Shown: positions 47,501-59,965, numbered from the stretch's first letter. The stretch: DNA of 64,000 bases from Planoprotostelium fungivorum (GCA_003024175.1 MDYQ01000250.1:1-64000); one strand, 5' to 3'. Numbers and translations: made by a program. Notes: generated from the sequence alone by a model not told the origin.

Positions 47501-50500
47501 TGTCTCTCTCCTTCCACCGTCGGATCAGTCCTCTGGTCCTGGCCCTCCACCCGAGAGATCATGAAGATGATGATCAGCCGCGTCTGGTGTTACCCTCCCT
47601 TCCATCTCTCTCCACTGCAAGAGAATTCGATTCTACCACCCGACATGAAGAAGAGAGAGGTGAGTCTGTAGGGTGTGGAGAAGCTCAAGGGTTTAGTTAC
47701 AAGAAGAAGATCTATTGACACTGGAGAACATCAATCGACAGAGAGGACAGTGGGGCTGTGCCGTGGCAGAGGATGTCAAACAGATGCACATCAACACGTC
47801 GGACATGTTTCCACTGGAAGATCATCCGATTACCCGGCCGTCCGTGGAGGTGCATCCCATCACCCTCGAGAGAGATTGAGACGTGGCAGGTTGTAGAGAG
47901 AGTGAGGGAATTGGAGGGAGAATACAAATTGGGACACATGCTGTGTGCTTCGAGGAATCCCAATTTCCTCTTGAACGTCATCTCTGCCTGTGTCGAAGAG
48001 AAGAGAGAAGACACGCAGAGAGAGAGCTCCGTGGACAATCTAAAATGGCTGCCCCACATCATTCAACAAGATCCAGACATACTGCAGGTGATCCACCGTG
48101 ATTCGTTTCATTTCCACGTGTGGCTGAACGATCCAGGTCCTACCGATAACTTCTCTCTCCCAATTGTTTGTCGTGTACGTGACGAGAGAAGGAGAGAGAG
48201 AAGAGAAGAAGAAGATTCTATCCATCTTGTGTCATCACGTCAGGCAACAAGGAAGATCTGCATTCGATATCATCCAATACTTGTTGTCAGGAATGAACAG
48301 CAGGTGAGACATCACACCATCATGTAGATAGTGACGCATCTACAGCAGGACGGAAGAGAGGAGAAGACACAAGAAGGCTCTGTACATCTTGCTGACTTGT
48401 CAATCGATTGGAGATGAAGGACGCATCGATCGACTGCTGGACGAGAAGGATTATTCCACGGACGGTTGGCTGAATCTATTCCACGAGAATTTGAAGGGGG
48501 AGAAGATATCAGAGCTGTTGGTGTCCCACGTTCGAGAGTCTCTGTTCAAGGAGACGGACATGGACAGTCTGTCCTCTTATCTGCTCTACCTTCACTCTCT
48601 CTCTTCGAATACGTCTCAGTCTATTGATCTGGCCCTGGTGAGTTTTATCTATCGTTTATCCCTTTCACGCTATCTTCCATCGTGATGTGCACATATACAT
48701 CAACACGCACATGTATTTATCTATGACCACTCGTGTTGCATTGACCTGAACAAACTACAGGACACTTGTAAGCTACTGATTGATCGACACTTGTTCATGG
48801 AGAGGCTGATGAGAGACGAAAAGAGTCGCACCACGATACGACACATCATCATCCGAGCCGTAGAGTCCTGCGGACAGACCAACATCGATGTCAAAGTGAG
48901 ACATACAACATCGACTCGATTTTGATTGATCTTCTATCAGGACAGCGTACAGATCCAAGTGAATGGAGGAAGAGAGAGTGCAATTCTACCGGAGAGATTG
49001 TGGAACGGGTTGTTACAGCTCTTGTCTCTCTTGCCTGCAGGGGAGGCGGAGGACACATCGATGGCTCGATTCTTCTTTTCTAGTGGATCGAGATTGTCTC
49101 TCGTTCGATCGAACGGTCAGGCGATGCCAATCACTCTCTCCTCACATCAAGTGATTTCATCACATCGATGTCCCTTCATCATCACATCGTATATCACAAC
49201 GTACATCACATCATGCATCACATCGATGTCCCTTCATCATCACATCATGCATCACATCATGCATCACATCATGCATCACATCATGCATCACATCATGCAT
49301 CACATCGATACGATGACGAGATCCATCACATGGCGTGATCGTTCGATTGAAAGAGGGACAGAGAGACAAAGTGGGAAGTATGGGAGGGAAGATCAGAGAA
49401 GGACTCGTGAGATCTATGGACGATGACAGCCTCTACCATCTCATGATGCAAGACACATTCGATCTCCTCGTGGCGAGTGATCTACTGAGGGAGATGGATG
49501 AGAGGAACAGACCCCCTCCACTCCGTAGCAGCATCAGGAGAACAGTGAGAAGCATCGATGAGATGAAACTGAAGGACATAGATCGTCGATAACATCAGAC
49601 TCTACATCGATCTGGGTTGTCATCACGGTCGCATCACGATGGATGCACTCTCCGTAGGATTATCTTCACATCCATCGAGAGGTGATGCAGATGTACAAGG
49701 ATGATGTCTGAATTCACGCAGGAGACGACACGATGAGAGACATGCAGGTAGACGAGAAGAGAGAAGAGAAGAAGAGAGACGAAATCACTCGATTACTCTG
49801 GTCATCTCTGGATACAAATTCACAAGATGGAGGACACATGATAGAAGATATGCAAGAGAACAGAGGAGGAGAGAAGAGCTTATTGCCTCTCATGCTGGCC
49901 GAAGACATTGCCACCCGAGCGGGAGTGAAGACATCGACGAGAGAGAAGAGAGGAGACCATCCACTCGTCCGACTCTACATGGAGAAGAGTGGAAGCGGTA
50001 GACACATCCAAGACGATGACAAGGAAGCAATGGACCTTCTAAAGAGTGTAGACAACACCAAGGACAATCGAAACAAGATGCGAGAGACCATCGAGAAGAT
50101 GGTGAGAAGGAGAGAGGAGAAGGATTGACGCGTTGTAGATGAAGACGAAGAGGGGAAGGATAGAGGATGCCCTGGGTCTACTCATCCAGAGGTACGTCAC
50201 AGATCACGACGTACGAGGCGCCGTACAATGGATCGAGAGGCTCTTCTCCCTCACCGATGGAAGAGAAGACGGAATCCTCTTGGACTGGTACGTTCACTTG
50301 ACCCCACACCTCGATCGATCAAAAGTCATTCGTTGGATGTTCCACGAGAGAGAGGGGAGGATGAGAGAGAGGACACCTCTCATCGTGTCGACTCTACTCG
50401 ATTCGTCCAGTTGGAAGAACTTGAGGATCTGTGCAGAAGAGCTACTGAAGGAGGGACAAGATGTCAACGAAGACGTCGCGTTAGGTTTCATCTCTTCGTA

Positions 50501-52381
50501 CGAGAACCACCCTCGATCGTGGTTGGGTTATGTCCATCCATCAGATGACGTGCACGTCGACACCATCAGTTCGGTGAGTGGATGAGTGGTTCATCGTCTG
50601 TCGATCGATGCCTTACGATGATGTAGAGGACGTTCGGTACCGCATCACCCGTGGTAGAAGATCTGGGACCAGTCTTACCACTGAGTGAAGAGATGTCGAT
50701 TAGAATGATCGAGTGGTTGTTCTCTGGAAGGCATTCGAGGGGAAAGATGGAAGACAAGATGCACGAGCTACTCTTACTCATACAGAAGAATCACAGCGTA
50801 GAACAATTGTTCGTGTATCTGTGTCATCAGGTGAGAGAAAAGAGAGGGAAGGAGATTGAAGAGAGAAGGTGAAGAAGGGAGGAGGAGAGAGATACAGAGA
50901 CATGATGGTACACATCTACAATCACTCTTCTCCTTCTCTGGCCAGAGAATTGGAGAGTAAACCAGATGCACCACGCATCATCGTCGATGCCATTGTAGAT
51001 CGATTGGAGGACATCGAGAGGACATCACTCTTCTTCTCTTCACACGTTCTGTGGCAGAGACTGGTGAGACATTCACTTCTAGAAGGAGAGAGTACGAACG
51101 ATGAACAGGTCGATTTGACGAGGACGATTCCACAACTAGTGGCAACGAGGCTCGATTCGATATTCACCATGCTGAGGAAGAGAAGCTCGTACACCATCGA
51201 GCAGCTCACGGAAACACAATATCATCAGATGTTACAATTGGGAACGAAATTGATCGATATGATGCGGCCCAATTCATTTCAGGTGAGGGAGAGACACGAG
51301 TGAAACTGAATGACTCAGCATCCTCTCTTCCTCCCCTTCTTATCTCAACTGGTGGATCAGTGTCACAAGATCGACAAGGTGGAGGAGAGATTGATCGAGT
51401 TGATCACTGCTTCTCTCCGTCTCGTGCATCACAGCATCCTCTATGGTCCCACTTTCTCAGCTTCTTCCTTTGCTTCCAGTGCAGACGTACCCAATCTGAT
51501 GCTTTTACCTAAGATCATAGAGTGGGTTGATCATCGATTTATATTTCACCATAAGTACAATAGGATGCATCATAAATCAAGTGAAATAAGATGCATCACG
51601 ATCTAAATAAGATGCATCACGATCTATACGAATGAAATAAGATGTGTCACACTAGTAGATAAGTGAAAGAAGATATATCACACGATCATCGAGTAATATG
51701 AGATGCATATCAGATCAACACTATCTAACATTCAACCCAGAAACATCCTACAATTGTATCCACAACTGCAGACCGTCATCAGCAGCATGAACATGCTCCA
51801 AGTACAAGCCCACCAGAGGACCTCCGCCAACGCCCTCCTGACCGCATCGAGAGAACAACTCTACCACATCAAACGTCAGATCGAATACGATCACACCGAG
51901 AGCGTGTCCATACGTCCAGTCACTGCCTGCCTCGGCGACATCGATACCGCCTCACAGATCGACCCCAGTGTCATCTCTTTCTTTCACCTTCAGATCTTAT
52001 CTCTGATGGCTTCACCTAGGAGTGAGCTGAGGAATACGGCCTACCAATTGACACTGAGGTGAGAGGAGAGAGAGAGTGAGACTGAAGAGAGGAGGTACCT
52101 GTCGAATTGTCACAGGGAGGAGGATAAGAGGGACATCGTCTCTTCTTTCTTCGAGCTGCTGAATCACCCGGAAGAGGCCGTGCGTTACGATGCACTGTTG
52201 CGAATGGATCACTTTCACAGAGCGTATTACGGTGAGAACCATCAACACGATACCATCAACGTGTGTTGACCACCATCGTGTAGGTACGGGATTCTTGAAG
52301 AGGATGTCTCAGTCACCCATCGCTGCACAGAGTCTGCCACGATTGATCGCCAACCTCTGTCGAGAGAAAGATAAAGTCTAG
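44559..52381 (+). CDS. INTS1: Integrator complex subunit 1
   Basis: Scaffold subunit of the Integrator, which cleaves snRNA and other Pol II transcripts in the nucleus. The ATG at 44559 begins MNNGAPEGSSLKKPPVKRSA. Diagnostic stretches include SHKDLNEWPPEFIK and LWVEDAMTDRIWVDDESVRD (near 45440-45560; human INTS1 has DLNEWPPEFIKVYIEDSLGERVWVD), QNSAPNNNLLRVLNVAVSYR (near 45905), and EYKLGHMLCASRNPNFLLNV (near 47920-47980; human LGHLLCRSRNPDFLLHII). The end is SELRNTAYQLTL, HPEEAVRYDALLRMDHFHR and GTGFLKRMSQSPIAAQS. The protein is alpha-helical HEAT-like throughout, about 2000 residues, with over 30 introns. Two introns contain minisatellites (49150-49354 and 51500-51700). The TAG stop shares the CTAG at 52378-52381 with the RasGEF stop on the other strand. 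Confidence 0.9.
49161..49307. repeat. Intronic minisatellite in INTS1
   Basis: A 28-base unit beginning CACATCGATGTCCCTTCATC occurs at 49161-49188 and again at 49219-49246, followed by about six copies of a 12-base unit (ATGCATCACATC). All lie inside one intron, between the exon ending SSHQ and the exon starting near 49354. Confidence 0.8.
51540..51710. repeat. Intronic GATGCATCA-rich degenerate repeat
   Basis: Diverged repeats of about 20-28 bases built on AATAAGATGCATCACGATCT fill an INTS1 intron between 51530 and the exon near 51720. Confidence 0.65.
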
Positions 52382-54948
52382 TTCTTCATTTGTACAAATT
52401 TCATTTCTCCGCCTTTCGGTTGGTTTTCGTGTGCCCCGGCGAGCCATCCGAGAAGGCTTTGATGAGACTCGACAGCCCCACGAAGGATTTCCTCTTGTTT
52501 ATCTTCTCTTGATGCTCTTCTTCGCTTAATTTCGCCAGTGGGCTCTTCTTTGGACTCTCTCGTTCGTTCCTGGGTGAAGAGCTGGACGTATTCCTGGGGC
52601 TGAGGTCCAAATCGACTGGAGGAGTTAAGATCGATCTTCCACGTGGTGTCTAGACTCACTGCCGTCTAAACGGAGGGGAGGAGTCAGGGAGGCCACAGGC
52701 ATCGAGTGTCTTACGTTCGATGGCTCTCTCAGCTTCGACAGTTCGTAAATGTCCTTCTCCGTCGCCTGTTTGAGGAGTGAGTAGAGAAGATTGAAGTGGA
52801 GGAGTGAGTAGAGAAGATTGAAGTGGAGGAGTGAGTAGAGGAGATTGAAGTGGATGAGTTGAATCACCTGTGGTAAATCCATCTGTAAGATGGTCTGGTA
52901 AAATTCGTTGGGCGGGAAATCGTATTCGGTGGATTTCAACAGCGTGACCTCACGGATGGCATTATGAACAAGACGCATCCGATCACTGTTCACGTGATGT
53001 CCGTCGATGTATTTCGGTACTTCGTGTATAAACGTTAAATCCTTTAGTGTCACCCCTGACGAACGTCAGCTCACTATTTTCAAGATGGAGAAAGAAAGCT
53101 CACCCAGGTAAGGAACAAAAGGGCCTTTTCCTTCGGCCACGAGGGTCTTGATGGTGGAACGATAGTTCTTGTAGTTCATCGTCCCCTGTGTAAACTCTTC
53201 GATCTTGGCCCACTGTTTTTTCGTCCAATCGTCGACCCTCCTCCACGTTCGGGTCAGCCTCGAGATGGACGTTTGAGATAAAGCGATGGAAATGATAAAT
53301 ACACTCTCAAAGTCCAAGTGTTTCAGACACGTCTGTCTCTGTTCAATTTACATCTTGGATGACTCTTCACCTTGGCCGTGATGACAAATTGTTTGATGAT
53401 GTTGGCTCGGTTGTCTGCCTCCTCCACTCTGACGACACTGAAGGTGATGTAGTTGACGAGTGTGTTGTGCATGTCAATGATGCTCTTCACGTTCGGTGCC
53501 GTGACGGTCGCATCCTCTTTCGTCCAGTTGAGGTCCAGCAACTCTCTCGCGTCGATGGCTAAGAATCTGAAATGAAATCAGACCTTCGATGTAGAAGAGA
53601 TACATCACACCTCTTGGACGTGAGCAGCGTCAACTGTTGAGCCAGCATGGTCTGTTCTTTGATAAGCAAGCTGATCAAATGAGAGACTCACCGGATCGTC
53701 CCACATTCTGCGAACAGCCTCCCCCTCCACGCGATTCTTCGTTGAAGCGGAACGGGTTCGGGATACCTGATGGAGAATAAATGAAAGAATAAAAGGAGAG
53801 GACGGGACCTGTGGAGCACCGTAGAGGAGGGGTGTGTAGCCAGCCTTTCCAGACAGCGTGTAATATTCTAGATACAAACGGTTGGCCACCATGACCGACT
53901 CGTGGTCCATGTCTTTCGGATAGAGCTTCGTCCACGTAGATAGAAACCTCGCAATCCTATTTGTGGTGTCAATTTCGCTTCGGAGGAGACGATTCACTTT
54001 TTGATTTCCTCGAAATCGACCCGACGATATTTGGCGGGAGAGCAGAAGGAACCCCAGAATAAGAACCTGTTCATGAGTCAATAGAGACCTTTTCGTGTAG
54101 GCCTGACCTCGTAACCAGCTTGGTTAAGAAGACTTTGGGGGTGACGTAAGCGGGGAAGTTCATCAGCGTCTGCTCCACCATTTCGGCTGATAGAGTGAGA
54201 AGAGCTTCTTCGATTCGGGTGATGCTCACGATGATCTTGGGTTTCAAGGGCCTGTGTGATCCAGCCGTTGATGTCCACACTGTTTCCCATGCTAGTCTTC
54301 TCACTGAAGAGACCATCTGCGAAAGCGAAGAGATTTTGTACTGTGTAGTTGTATAGAAGATCATCCTCCAAAACGGTCCCCGATATGAGGGGATCGGCAT
54401 AGATTCGAGTGGTGGGGTTCAAAAGGAGGTTGAAAACAGCGATTCCCATTTGTTCGACGAGAGCTCTGGTGTCACATCTCAGTCAAGAGCTTCTCTCCTT
54501 GCTCACCGTGAGTCACAGCGGATAGAGTTGTTCAAGTCGACGAAGAATACGGCGATATTTGAATCGTCCAGAGGAACACCCTGACATTGTAATTGACGCA
54601 TGGACTGTGATCGATCAACATAATCATGTGTATCGATGCAAAGTGCTCACTGGAACGAACTCATCGCCTGAAGGTAACCAGATGTCCTCCACCATCGTGC
54701 AAGATGGTTGTCCTGAAGAAACTTCGGTCAAAAATGCTCTGAATCTTGATAACAGGTTCCTCGTGGTGCAGTCTTCTCCTCTATGTATGTGTGAGCCGAC
54801 ACCACCACAGTCCATCTCACACTACTCCCAGAATAACTCTTCCACCGTGATTGATTGCCTGGAGAGAAGGTGCATCATATTTGTCTTGTGCTAGCTTCCA
54901 TAGAGTGATCCCCACAGGTACATCAGTGAGCGTGTTACATGCGTTCAT
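52378..54948 (-). CDS. Ras guanine nucleotide exchange factor (CDC25 domain)
   Basis: Loads GTP onto Ras-family proteins. A likely start at 54948 gives MNACNTLTDVPVGITLWKLA. The N-terminal half is helical: VPLDDSNIAVFFVDLNN (near 54570), then GIAVFNLLLNPTTRIYADPL (near 54400-54449) and IISGTVLEDDLLYNYTVQN-type text. RasGEF-N sequence ends near 53830 (MVANRLYLEYYTLSGKAGYT), with LIRSEIDTTNRIARFLSTW-like helices before it. The catalytic domain has LLTSKRFLAIDARELLDLNW (near 53520-53630), then SLSQTSISRLTRTWRRVD-like text near 53250, GPFVPYLG near 53110, VTLKDLTFIHEVPKYIDG near 53010-53055 and YELSKLREPS near 52730. The C-terminal tail is charged (RRRASREDKQEEILRG). Introns are short, and one holds a 27-bp repeat. 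It ends at the CTAG shared with INTS1. Confidence 0.85.
52772..52852. repeat. Three 27-bp tandem repeats inside a phase-neutral RasGEF intron
   Basis: Three nearly identical 27-base copies (one base differs) sit in an inferred 102-base intron (52766-52867). They read HFNLLYSLL three times without a stop. Confidence 0.8.
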
Positions 54949-55271
54949 CTCGGCTATTGACTGAGAGACCCGAAAAATGAACCTGTGTCTGTCGTGTTCC
55001 TCTTACGAAGACAGCCTCTGCCGATCTAAACTTCGGAACTTCCCAAGCAACGAACAATTCTCGATTTAAGGAGCTCCTCTTCTCCCTTCCTGTGCTGGGG
55101 TACAGGTGTGCCGGGGTTCGTTCATACAAAGAAGGAGAACACCTTAGGGCAACGAGCAAACCTTTTATTCTATTTTGGATCCGCTGCTATTGGTGACACC
55201 CCAGCTGAAGCCTCTATCTTCTCTCCAAAGAGCCGCCTGCATCGACTCAGTGCCGTGACGAACGTTTCCCC
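54949..55271. promoter_or_regulatory. Gap upstream of RasGEF, no gene seen
   Basis: 323 bases between the PPR stop and the RasGEF start, both on the minus strand. Open frames here show no domain. Confidence 0.4.
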
Positions 55272-56957
55272 TCACTTTGAGTTGATGGCCGACTTTTTTT
55301 CATCCGAGAGGCTGTCAAAGACCTCTCTCGCATGCACGATGCTGCCGTTCTGTATCATCTTCTCTAGTCGTTCAGTCCACCATATCTGATTCGGAACATT
55401 GTGAGAATTCCTCTCCTTCAACAGATTGAACCACTTCATGAAGACCTGAGCGGCTTCAGTATATCTCCTTTCTATCTCCACGCAGTTCATTGTTACTCGA
55501 GTGTGACTCCCACCTCATTTGTCTCTTTCACGTCGATCAGATATCTCAAAAAGGCCACATGCAGCCGCAGGTCGATCGTGTGCATCCTCTCCAGTTTAGT
55601 CATGTATTCGTCGACTACTTTGACGGGTATCCGGTGGTGCTGTAGAGATGCGAAGAAGGCTTGCGTACACTGTGAGTGTCAATCTCATTTGAACGTGAAT
55701 GCGAGCGAGATAACGTCCGTTGCTATCATTCATCAGATGAAAGAAAATCCACCTCGTTCGTGGGTTTGATCCAAGCGGATAGCGTTTTGTCCATCCACTG
55801 CATCATCTGCGATCGAGTTCAGCTCATCACAGCTCATCACTTGTCTCACATAGTTCCAATTGCGCGATTTTGAGATGTTGAGGAGTGATGTGAGGTAGAC
55901 TCGTTGATCGAGCAACACTCCCTCCCTCTTACAGATGTCCAACATCTCTTCCATCATGTCGCTGTCTCCCACTTCTGCCGCCTTCACCAGCACGACGTAA
56001 GCGAATCTCTATCCTTTCGTCAGATGGAACGAAACGAAAATCCTCACCGAGTCGACCTTGGCTTCTTTGTGGTGTTCCAGCATCTCTCTGACGCAGCTTT
56101 TCATGTGATGCCACGTGATGGTACCTCCATTCAATAGCTCGGTCCAAACGTAGATGTCAGTCTTTGTACCCTTGGAGCTGCTGTGATGAGCTTGATGTGA
56201 TGATGTGAGTCTCACTGCAGGTAGCGGATGTATTCTATGCCCTTGGATGCATCGAACGGCCTCTTTCGATTGTACATGCGGATGATGGAGGTCAACAGTT
56301 TGGGTCCGGGGATGATGTTCAAGGACAGCATGTGTTCGACGGTCTTTCTGACCTGATGATGTTTCAGATGTGATGAAGGAGATGGTGACCCTCACCCCTT
56401 CTTCGTCGGAAGTTGCGGTGAGCATGCCGACGAGACTGCCGAAGGTGATCCGAGTGAGGCCATTCATCGATTTCATCTGATGAAAGTATTTCTCCACCTC
56501 ATCCATCTCTCTTCTGCGACAGTAAAAATCGATGAGCTAATCCAGTGTGAGTCACGCATTGAAGTTAGCGAGAATTTATGAGGTGAGACGGCTCACAATA
56601 TTATACGTGTAATCGTCCATTTTGAGGTGATTGGTTTCAATCTGATTCAATACCTCTGTGACCTACCATTCGATCAGATGAAAACCGCGACACAAATGTC
56701 ACCTGGTCAGCTGCCATCTGGTCGATACGTACCGTGATATTGACTAATTTTCGATTCAAGTTGGCTATTCTCGGTAAGAACATCGAATAGACAATCAGAT
56801 TGGTGAACTCACTTATTGTTAATCTCTGCTTCATCTCAGAGATGGTAGCGGGTGCTGGTACCTCCATTGACATTTGCCTTCTGGGCGAGATCATTATCGG
56901 TGGTTTCCTCTGAAGAAATGACAAAACAGGCCGCCGAGCCAAACGTGAGATCAGCAT
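55272..56957 (-). CDS. Mitochondrial pentatricopeptide (PPR) protein
   Basis: Likely organelle RNA-binding factor. The start at 56957 (MLISRLARRPVLSFLQRKPP) is arginine-rich, lacks early acidic residues and looks like a mitochondrial import signal. Helix-turn-helix repeats of about 35 residues follow after splicing: IDFYCRRREMDEVEKYFHQ (near 56480-56530), TSIIRMYNRKRPFDASKGIE (near 56240-56300), LVKAAEVGDSDMMEEMLDIC (near 55930-55990), LTSLLNISKSRNWNYVRQVM, and LHVAFLRYLIDVKETNE (near 55530-55590). The last exon (KMIQNGSIVHAREVFDSLSD) ends at 55272 and fits one more repe at of the same type. No DYW or SMR domain is seen. The exact repeat count depends on unresolved splices. Confidence 0.75.
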
Positions 56958-57181
56958 GATGATGATCTGATTGATGGTCTTGTTTGTTGAAATGTTCCGA
57001 TCAATTACATCCAGCCACTGAAGGAAAATTAATGAAGTTCATCTTTCTTTACGACATTGACACCAATTATAAACTGATGTTGATCTGCCTGATGGTGTGT
57101 AATACACCACAACCGAAAGGGTCTGGCCCATGAACTCATTTTCATCGACGATGTTGGGAACATCCATCTTGTGCTTTATTT

Positions 57182-58182
57182 TCATCCTAATCTGAGATTT
57201 ACGGGCTCGATCTTGTTGCCGTTCTTGTACAAGTCCACCATCTGTACATAAGTGGTAGTATACTCCGTGACGAATGGATCTCTTCCCCGAGGTCCGAGGG
57301 GGATGTGGCTGTTCCTCATGAATTCTGCCGACTCTCTTGTCGATCTAAGAGTGCAGCTGAGATTCTCTCGATTCATCTTCTCCATCTGTGGTGAGATGGC
57401 GCCTACGGAAGCAGAGTAGGTGGTGGTTGGTTGGTTTCTCTCCTTCTCCTCTGTCCCCTGGTTTCTTCTGTACCTGAGTGGATGAGTGAAGGATCCTTCA
57501 CTTTTAAGTAGCTCACAGTGCAGTGGGTGCAGACGATGGCCTTCTATCGTTCAATCGAGTCTCTCTCTTGATGGGAGACGTATTAGCGAACATGTCCTGG
57601 TAGGAGGTGGGATTCACATCTCCGGTGATGCATCTGAGGACATTTCGAACGATCTCCCTCTGGGTCGCATTGGCTGATGAGGTGAGCCAGTGGGAGAGAC
57701 GCTTTGCATGATTCGGTTTCAGTAGAGCTTCTGCGTATTGAATCGTGGCCGACAACTCTTTGATGCTTCAGATGATGTTCTGCTCGACCGATGTTCACCT
57801 CGAGAGACTCCTCGTGAATGGTCAGGGTGACGTGAAGGGCTTCCGTGGAAAGAATGTGTTGTGCTGCGAAACCACAGTGTCTGATCCGAATTGATCTCAG
57901 GTGTTGAGGAATGTCTCGGTATGGATCTGTTGGACGGTATCGGTACCATCTTCTGTGCCGTTTCCGGTGGTTTCGAGAGTCTCTATCACTTAGTCCAGTT
58001 CTTGCCTTTCTACATTTGTTGCGGTCTGAAGATATCTGCTGATTCGCACGTGTTGTGATTCCAAGAAGACCGAAGTGATGTTCTGAGATGCGTCACGAGA
58101 GCCTCTAATGAAGAATCACCTTGGATAGCTTGGGAGAGAACAGTAGCCCTGTGCTGAATCCTCTAGCTCCAAGGCTAAACAT
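57182..58182 (-). CDS. Unknown protein, possible organelle presequence
   Basis: Unrecognised. The ATG at 58182 opens MFSLGARGFSTGLLFSPKLS, basic and hydroxylated like a mitochondrial presequence, followed by GTGATT, a donor-like site. A second exon reads NITSVFLESQHVRISRYLQT (near 58020-58080). Later parts are ELSATIQYAEALLKPNHAKR and LTSSANATQREIVRNVLRC (57620-57750), then, across an intron, YRRNQGTEEKERNQPTTTY and, near 57260-57370, NLSCTLRSTRESAEFMRNSH with RGRDPFVTEYTTTYVQ. The final lines resemble short repeat motifs of microtubule-associated axonemal proteins, a weak impression only. The exon joins near 57790-57960 could not be settled, because more than one frame looks coding there. 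Confidence 0.5.
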
Positions 58183-58472
58183 GGATGGATGGAAGAAGTG
58201 ATGAGAATGGGAAGGTGTTTTGTTTTGAAATAGAACCCTTAGAGGATCACGTGACCAGACGAAAGGTGCGTACCTGAACCCACGTCAGTAGAAATAGGTC
58301 GGCCCATTGAAAAGAATTCATACATTGAGACACTCGCACCATCATCCTCTGACGCTGAGAAACTGAATAGAGGCTGGAGGCAAGCTGATCTCTGTCGATA
58401 TTGGTATCATCTACAACACACTTTGACGAATTCGGGTTCCACTTTTTTTCTGGAACAAAGCCATCACCCACG

Positions 58473-58850
58473 ATGGCAGCGGCTGTGAGCAGCAGCGCGG
58501 TTGTGAAAGTAGTCGGAACAGAGGAAGAGATAACTGTGAACGTCAACGACAAAGGATTCTACGATGAAGTTGAGATAGAGGATCTCGAGTTTGATGAAGA
58601 CAGCGAAACGTTCTATTATCCATGTCCATGGTGAATACTCATGCGACGCAACAGATCTGCTGATACATCATCAGTGGTGATAGATTTCAAGTCACGTTGG
58701 AAGAGCTGAAGTCTGGCGAAGAGATAGCAAGGTGTCCCAGCTGTTCCCTCCTCATCAGAATCATATACAGTCCGGTGAGTCCATGGAATCAACCAGTGTT
58801 CTGTCCTGACATGGCAACAGGAAGATTTAGAAGAAGTAGAAGACGAATGA
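58473..58850 (+). CDS. DPH3: Diphthamide biosynthesis protein 3
   Basis: Small CSL-type zinc/iron protein that passes electrons to DPH1-DPH2 for diphthamide synthesis on EF2 and to Elongator-linked tRNA modification. The core [20 protein letters not shown] and, after splicing, [20 protein letters not shown] and [18 protein letters not shown] carry all four cysteines (CxC...CxxC). The first intron falls between the two cysteines of the first pair (TG|T), and the second follows IYSP. The end is EEVEDE. The frame continues about 28 residues upstream of the family's usual start ([14 protein letters not shown], then TVNVNDKG), which is an extension or an unspliced leader. It is a short, complete gene. 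Confidence 0.95.
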
Positions 58851-58906
58851 TCACGAATCAAAGCACCATTCACCACCCGTAGAGAAATGTTTATAAGAGG
58901 TGATCG

Positions 58907-59840
58907 TCAATGAGGGGTCAACCAGTGAGAGAGAAATAAAGAAGTGAGGACTGTAGTGATGTTGTCGAGGTCCTGTTGATAAGGTAATGACTCCACGATA
59001 GAGCAGGCCAAAGCATTGAAGAACATGCTGAACATCAGCTCACTCGCAGAGTGTCGAATGAATCCCTGCGTATGTCTCAGAGATATTCTTACAACCAACA
59101 CGTATAGCTATTCTCATCTTCCCGCGTCTCACCATCGAATGAAACCACATGGTGTACATCACCATCACCATGAATGAACAGATGAAGAAGGCGAGCGTTC
59201 CTCCGACCTATCTAACATTTGAGATGGATTGCTGCATGAGATGGCATCGAGAGAGGGAGGGGTTGTTCACCGTCTTTTCATGATTCCAAGGTAATCGTTG
59301 TTTAGTCTGTCGACCAAAGAGACCAGCCACACCGTCGCCGATACACAAGATGAGGAGTGAGTGGATGCCAATGTGAGATCTTCTCCAGTAGGCAATTGTG
59401 CACAACACGTGAATGATACCGTATGATGTTGGTCCGTACAAAACCTCTTTGTAATTTCCTGTTCTAGACACTGAACGTACTGTGTCTTCATCTTTGAGCG
59501 GTCAATCTCCAAACGAATCGCTCAAAGATACCTTTTACGAGACCCAATCCGATCAAGAGGAATTTACCACCGATGGCTGCTGGTAAGATAGCGGCGAGCC
59601 AAGGCGCCGTCTCGTCATTGGAATAGAATGGCCATACTGCAATGAAGATGGGCCCGATTAGGATGTGTAACTGAGATGATCAACGATCAATCGTGAATCA
59701 AAGCATCCTCTTACCCACTTACGAGCGGCAAATGACGATAAGACATTGATCTTACTGAGGTAATCTAACGAACGTAATAACACACCAGCTAAGAGGATAC
59801 CAGCAATAATAGTGACGAAGAGATCGTGGAAGAATGCCAT
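58907..59840 (-). CDS. Polyprenol/phytol kinase family membrane protein
   Basis: A CTP-dependent isoprenoid-alcohol kinase or related cytidylyltransferase-fold enzyme. The start at 59840 (MAFFHDLFVTIIAGILLAGV) is a TM helix, then RSLDYLSKINVLSSFAARKW. After an intron come LHILIGPIFIAVWPF and WLAAILPAAIGGKFLLIGLG (near 59560-59660). The catalytic signature is GNYKEVLYGPTSYGIIHV, then LLILCIGDGVAGLFGRQ and LPWNHEKTV (59280-59470), matching the GDG...GR...LPW.KT pattern of phytol kinase VTE5 and farnesol kinase. The last exon (RHTQGFIRHSASELMFSMFF) is hydrophobic and ends SHWLTPH. About six TM segments, roughly 250 residues. The substrate cannot be told from sequence. Confidence 0.75.
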
Positions 59841-59965
59841 CGATTATCAGTGTCGCGTCATTCTGTTCGTTCGAACCTGAATAAAATCAAACTTACGATT
59901 TAAATCTGTCTTCTATCGAATCTTCGAATCGTCACGACGACGGTTCCAGCTGAAGAATACCACAT

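Noticed and set aside
49213-49307. Regular short repeats resembling a CRISPR array
   Set aside because: Units are 12 bases with no unique spacers, inside an INTS1 intron of a eukaryote; a plain minisatellite.
58247-58552. 101-codon minus frame opposite DPH3
   Set aside because: It is the antisense shadow of the DPH3 leader and its upstream region.
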